This document shows positions 6,137-6,955 of a stretch of DNA of 6,955 bases, in pieces. Source of the DNA: Muribaculaceae bacterium (lineage in GTDB: Bacteria; Bacteroidota; Bacteroidia; Bacteroidales; Muribaculaceae). Made by a program: the position numbers and the translations under genes. The notes below the pieces were generated by a model. The model was not told the origin of the DNA and searched no databases. It was given only the letters and a program-made list of their open reading frames with translations. The stretch lies in NCBI GenBank assembly GCA_029059965.1, contig JAIDUY010000229.1:1-6955 (forward strand). Direction: 5' to 3'. Positions within the stretch are counted from its first letter, which is position 1; each line of letters starts with the position of its first letter.

Positions 6137-6165
6137 GCACTTGTCCACCCGACACGTTTTCGATT

Positions 6166-6837
6166 ATGTACAAATGGTTTGCCCGTTACGGCGTCTTTAT
6201 CGCCGGTCTGTATGTCCTCACACTCGGAGTCGTGCTCATCATCAGAGCCTCCCTCGGCACATCGCCGATTTCAAGTTTCACATATGTTCTGAGCCTCTTC
6301 ACCCCGCTGTCGCTGGGTTCGGCCACATTCATGCTTAATCTCGCGCTCATCGCGGGTCAGCTGTGGTTCGTGCGCGGCATCGGCACCCGCCAGGACTACA
6401 TCGAGATTATGCTTCAGATTCCCTTTTCGGTGCTGTTCTCGGTCTTTCTCGACCTCAACATGATGCTCACGGCCTCGGTAGCGCCGGCAGGCTATGTGTC
6501 GGCCGTGGCCATGCTTGTCGCCGGATGCCTTGTGCAGGCTCTCGGCGTGGCTTTGGAGCTTAAGCCCAATGTGGTGGCAATGAGTGCCGAAGGCTTCGTC
6601 AAGTACGGCAGCCGCCGCTATCACCGCAGCTTCGGCCGTTTCAAGGTCGGCTTCGATGTGTCGCTCGTCCTGCTTGCCGTCGTGGCCTCGGTGGCTATGT
6701 GCGGCTCGGTGGCAGGAGTGCGCGAGGGCACTCTCGTGGCCGCGGTGTCGGTGGGGCTGCTTGTCAATTTCATAAATGTCAGGCTGCTGAGCCCGTCGCG
6801 TGTCGGCCGGCTGCTGAGTCTGTTCCGCCTCGGCTGA
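6166..6837 (+). CDS. YczE/YitT-like integral membrane protein (DUF6198 type)
   Basis: 223 aa from ATG 6166 to TGA 6835-6837. The open frame continues upstream to a TTG at 6088, but that codon lies in the -7 promoter box and the added residues (GARGRLCYPPRG and so on) do not look like family sequence, so ATG 6166 is preferred. About six hydrophobic segments are visible: residues 7-26, 50-68, 83-104, 108-130, 162-182 and 188-206. The motif IRASLGTSPISSFTYVLS (26-43) after the first helix and VREGTLVAAVSVGLLV (185-200) before the last are characteristic of the YczE/YyaS/YitT group (COG2364). A basic loop GSRRYHRSFGRFK (148-160) is probably cytoplasmic. The family is predicted to be an inner-membrane transporter or membrane protein; its substrate is unknown, so no function is assigned. 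It has its own promoter and does not appear to be cotranscribed with lon. I saw no terminator directly after it. Confidence 0.8.
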   Translation: MYKWFARYGVFIAGLYVLTLGVVLIIRASLGTSPISSFTYVLSLFTPLSLGSATFMLNLALIAGQLWFVRGIGTRQDYIEIMLQIPFSVLFSVFLDLNMMLTASVAPAGYVSAVAMLVAGCLVQALGVALELKPNVVAMSAEGFVKYGSRRYHRSFGRFKVGFDVSLVLLAVVASVAMCGSVAGVREGTLVAAVSVGLLVNFINVRLLSPSRVGRLLSLFRLG

Positions 6838-6955
6838 AGCCTATTCTTCCATTTTCTTCATGGTCTCTGTCGTTTTTTGATTTAGAGCCGGTTCCCCAAT
6901 ATTTGTTAACGCTGGGGCGGTCAAGCGTCGTGCAGATGTGTTCGCGCAGTGAGGG
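6838..6955 (-). other. Possible 3' end of a convergent minus-strand gene, frame uncertain
   Basis: No complete gene lies here. Two minus-strand frames are open to the window edge. One ends at TAG 6843-6841, three bases past the membrane protein stop, and finishes NQKTTETMKKMEE. The other starts SLREHICTTLDRPSVN with strongly C/G-ending codons like the rest of the window but runs on antisense into the membrane protein gene, stopping at 6779. Base use suggests the second frame near 6905-6955 and the first near 6841-6870. I recognise no family in either, so this may be coding, a broken gene, or simply intergenic. Confidence 0.3.

Overview
The window looks like a chromosomal segment of a gut-type member of the Bacteroidales. 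The coding sequence is fairly GC-rich with C/G-ending codons, so a Muribaculaceae-like or related high-GC lineage is my guess; the family is inference. Three things support the order. Promoters carry the Bacteroidetes -7 element TAnnTTTG with an upstream TTG/TTTG. Starts are not preceded by Shine-Dalgarno sequences. The gene content includes a DUF3127 protein and the GTPase-degenerate EF-G2, both typical of this phylum.

Layout, left to right. (1) 1-273, minus: the N-terminal three quarters of a DUF3127 protein, running off the window. (2) 274-560: divergent intergenic region with a promoter for each flanking gene and, in front of the plus-strand gene, a leader that can form several hairpins. 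(3) 561-920, plus: a conserved 119-aa protein of unknown function. (4) 921-1166: convergent intergenic region with one intrinsic terminator for each side and a cluster of degenerate ACAGGAGAACA repeats between them. (5) 1167-3323, minus: fusA2, a 718-aa EF-G paralogue with altered GTPase motifs. (6) 3324-3585: divergent region shared by fusA2 and lon, holding a 14/16 palindrome 20 bp upstream of a lon -7 box. (7) 3586-6000, plus: complete Lon protease, followed by a 12-bp terminator hairpin. (8) 6060-6090: a near-consensus promoter, then 6166-6837, plus: a YczE/YitT-like (DUF6198-type) integral membrane protein. (9) 6838-6955: no complete gene; perhaps the 3' end of a minus-strand gene.

Working together: the centre of the window is the divergent fusA2/lon pair. 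In Bacteroides thetaiotaomicron, EF-G2 is a translocation factor that works without GTP hydrolysis, is made under carbon limitation and is needed for gut colonisation; its gene is controlled by the CRP-family regulator BT4338 (Cur). Lon degrades misfolded and regulatory proteins. A palindromic operator candidate lies between them, placed like a class II activator site for lon, so one regulator could set both translation economy and proteolysis during starvation. That coupling is inference from position. I see no mobile element, CRISPR array, tRNA or rRNA in the window, and no wholly new multi-gene system.
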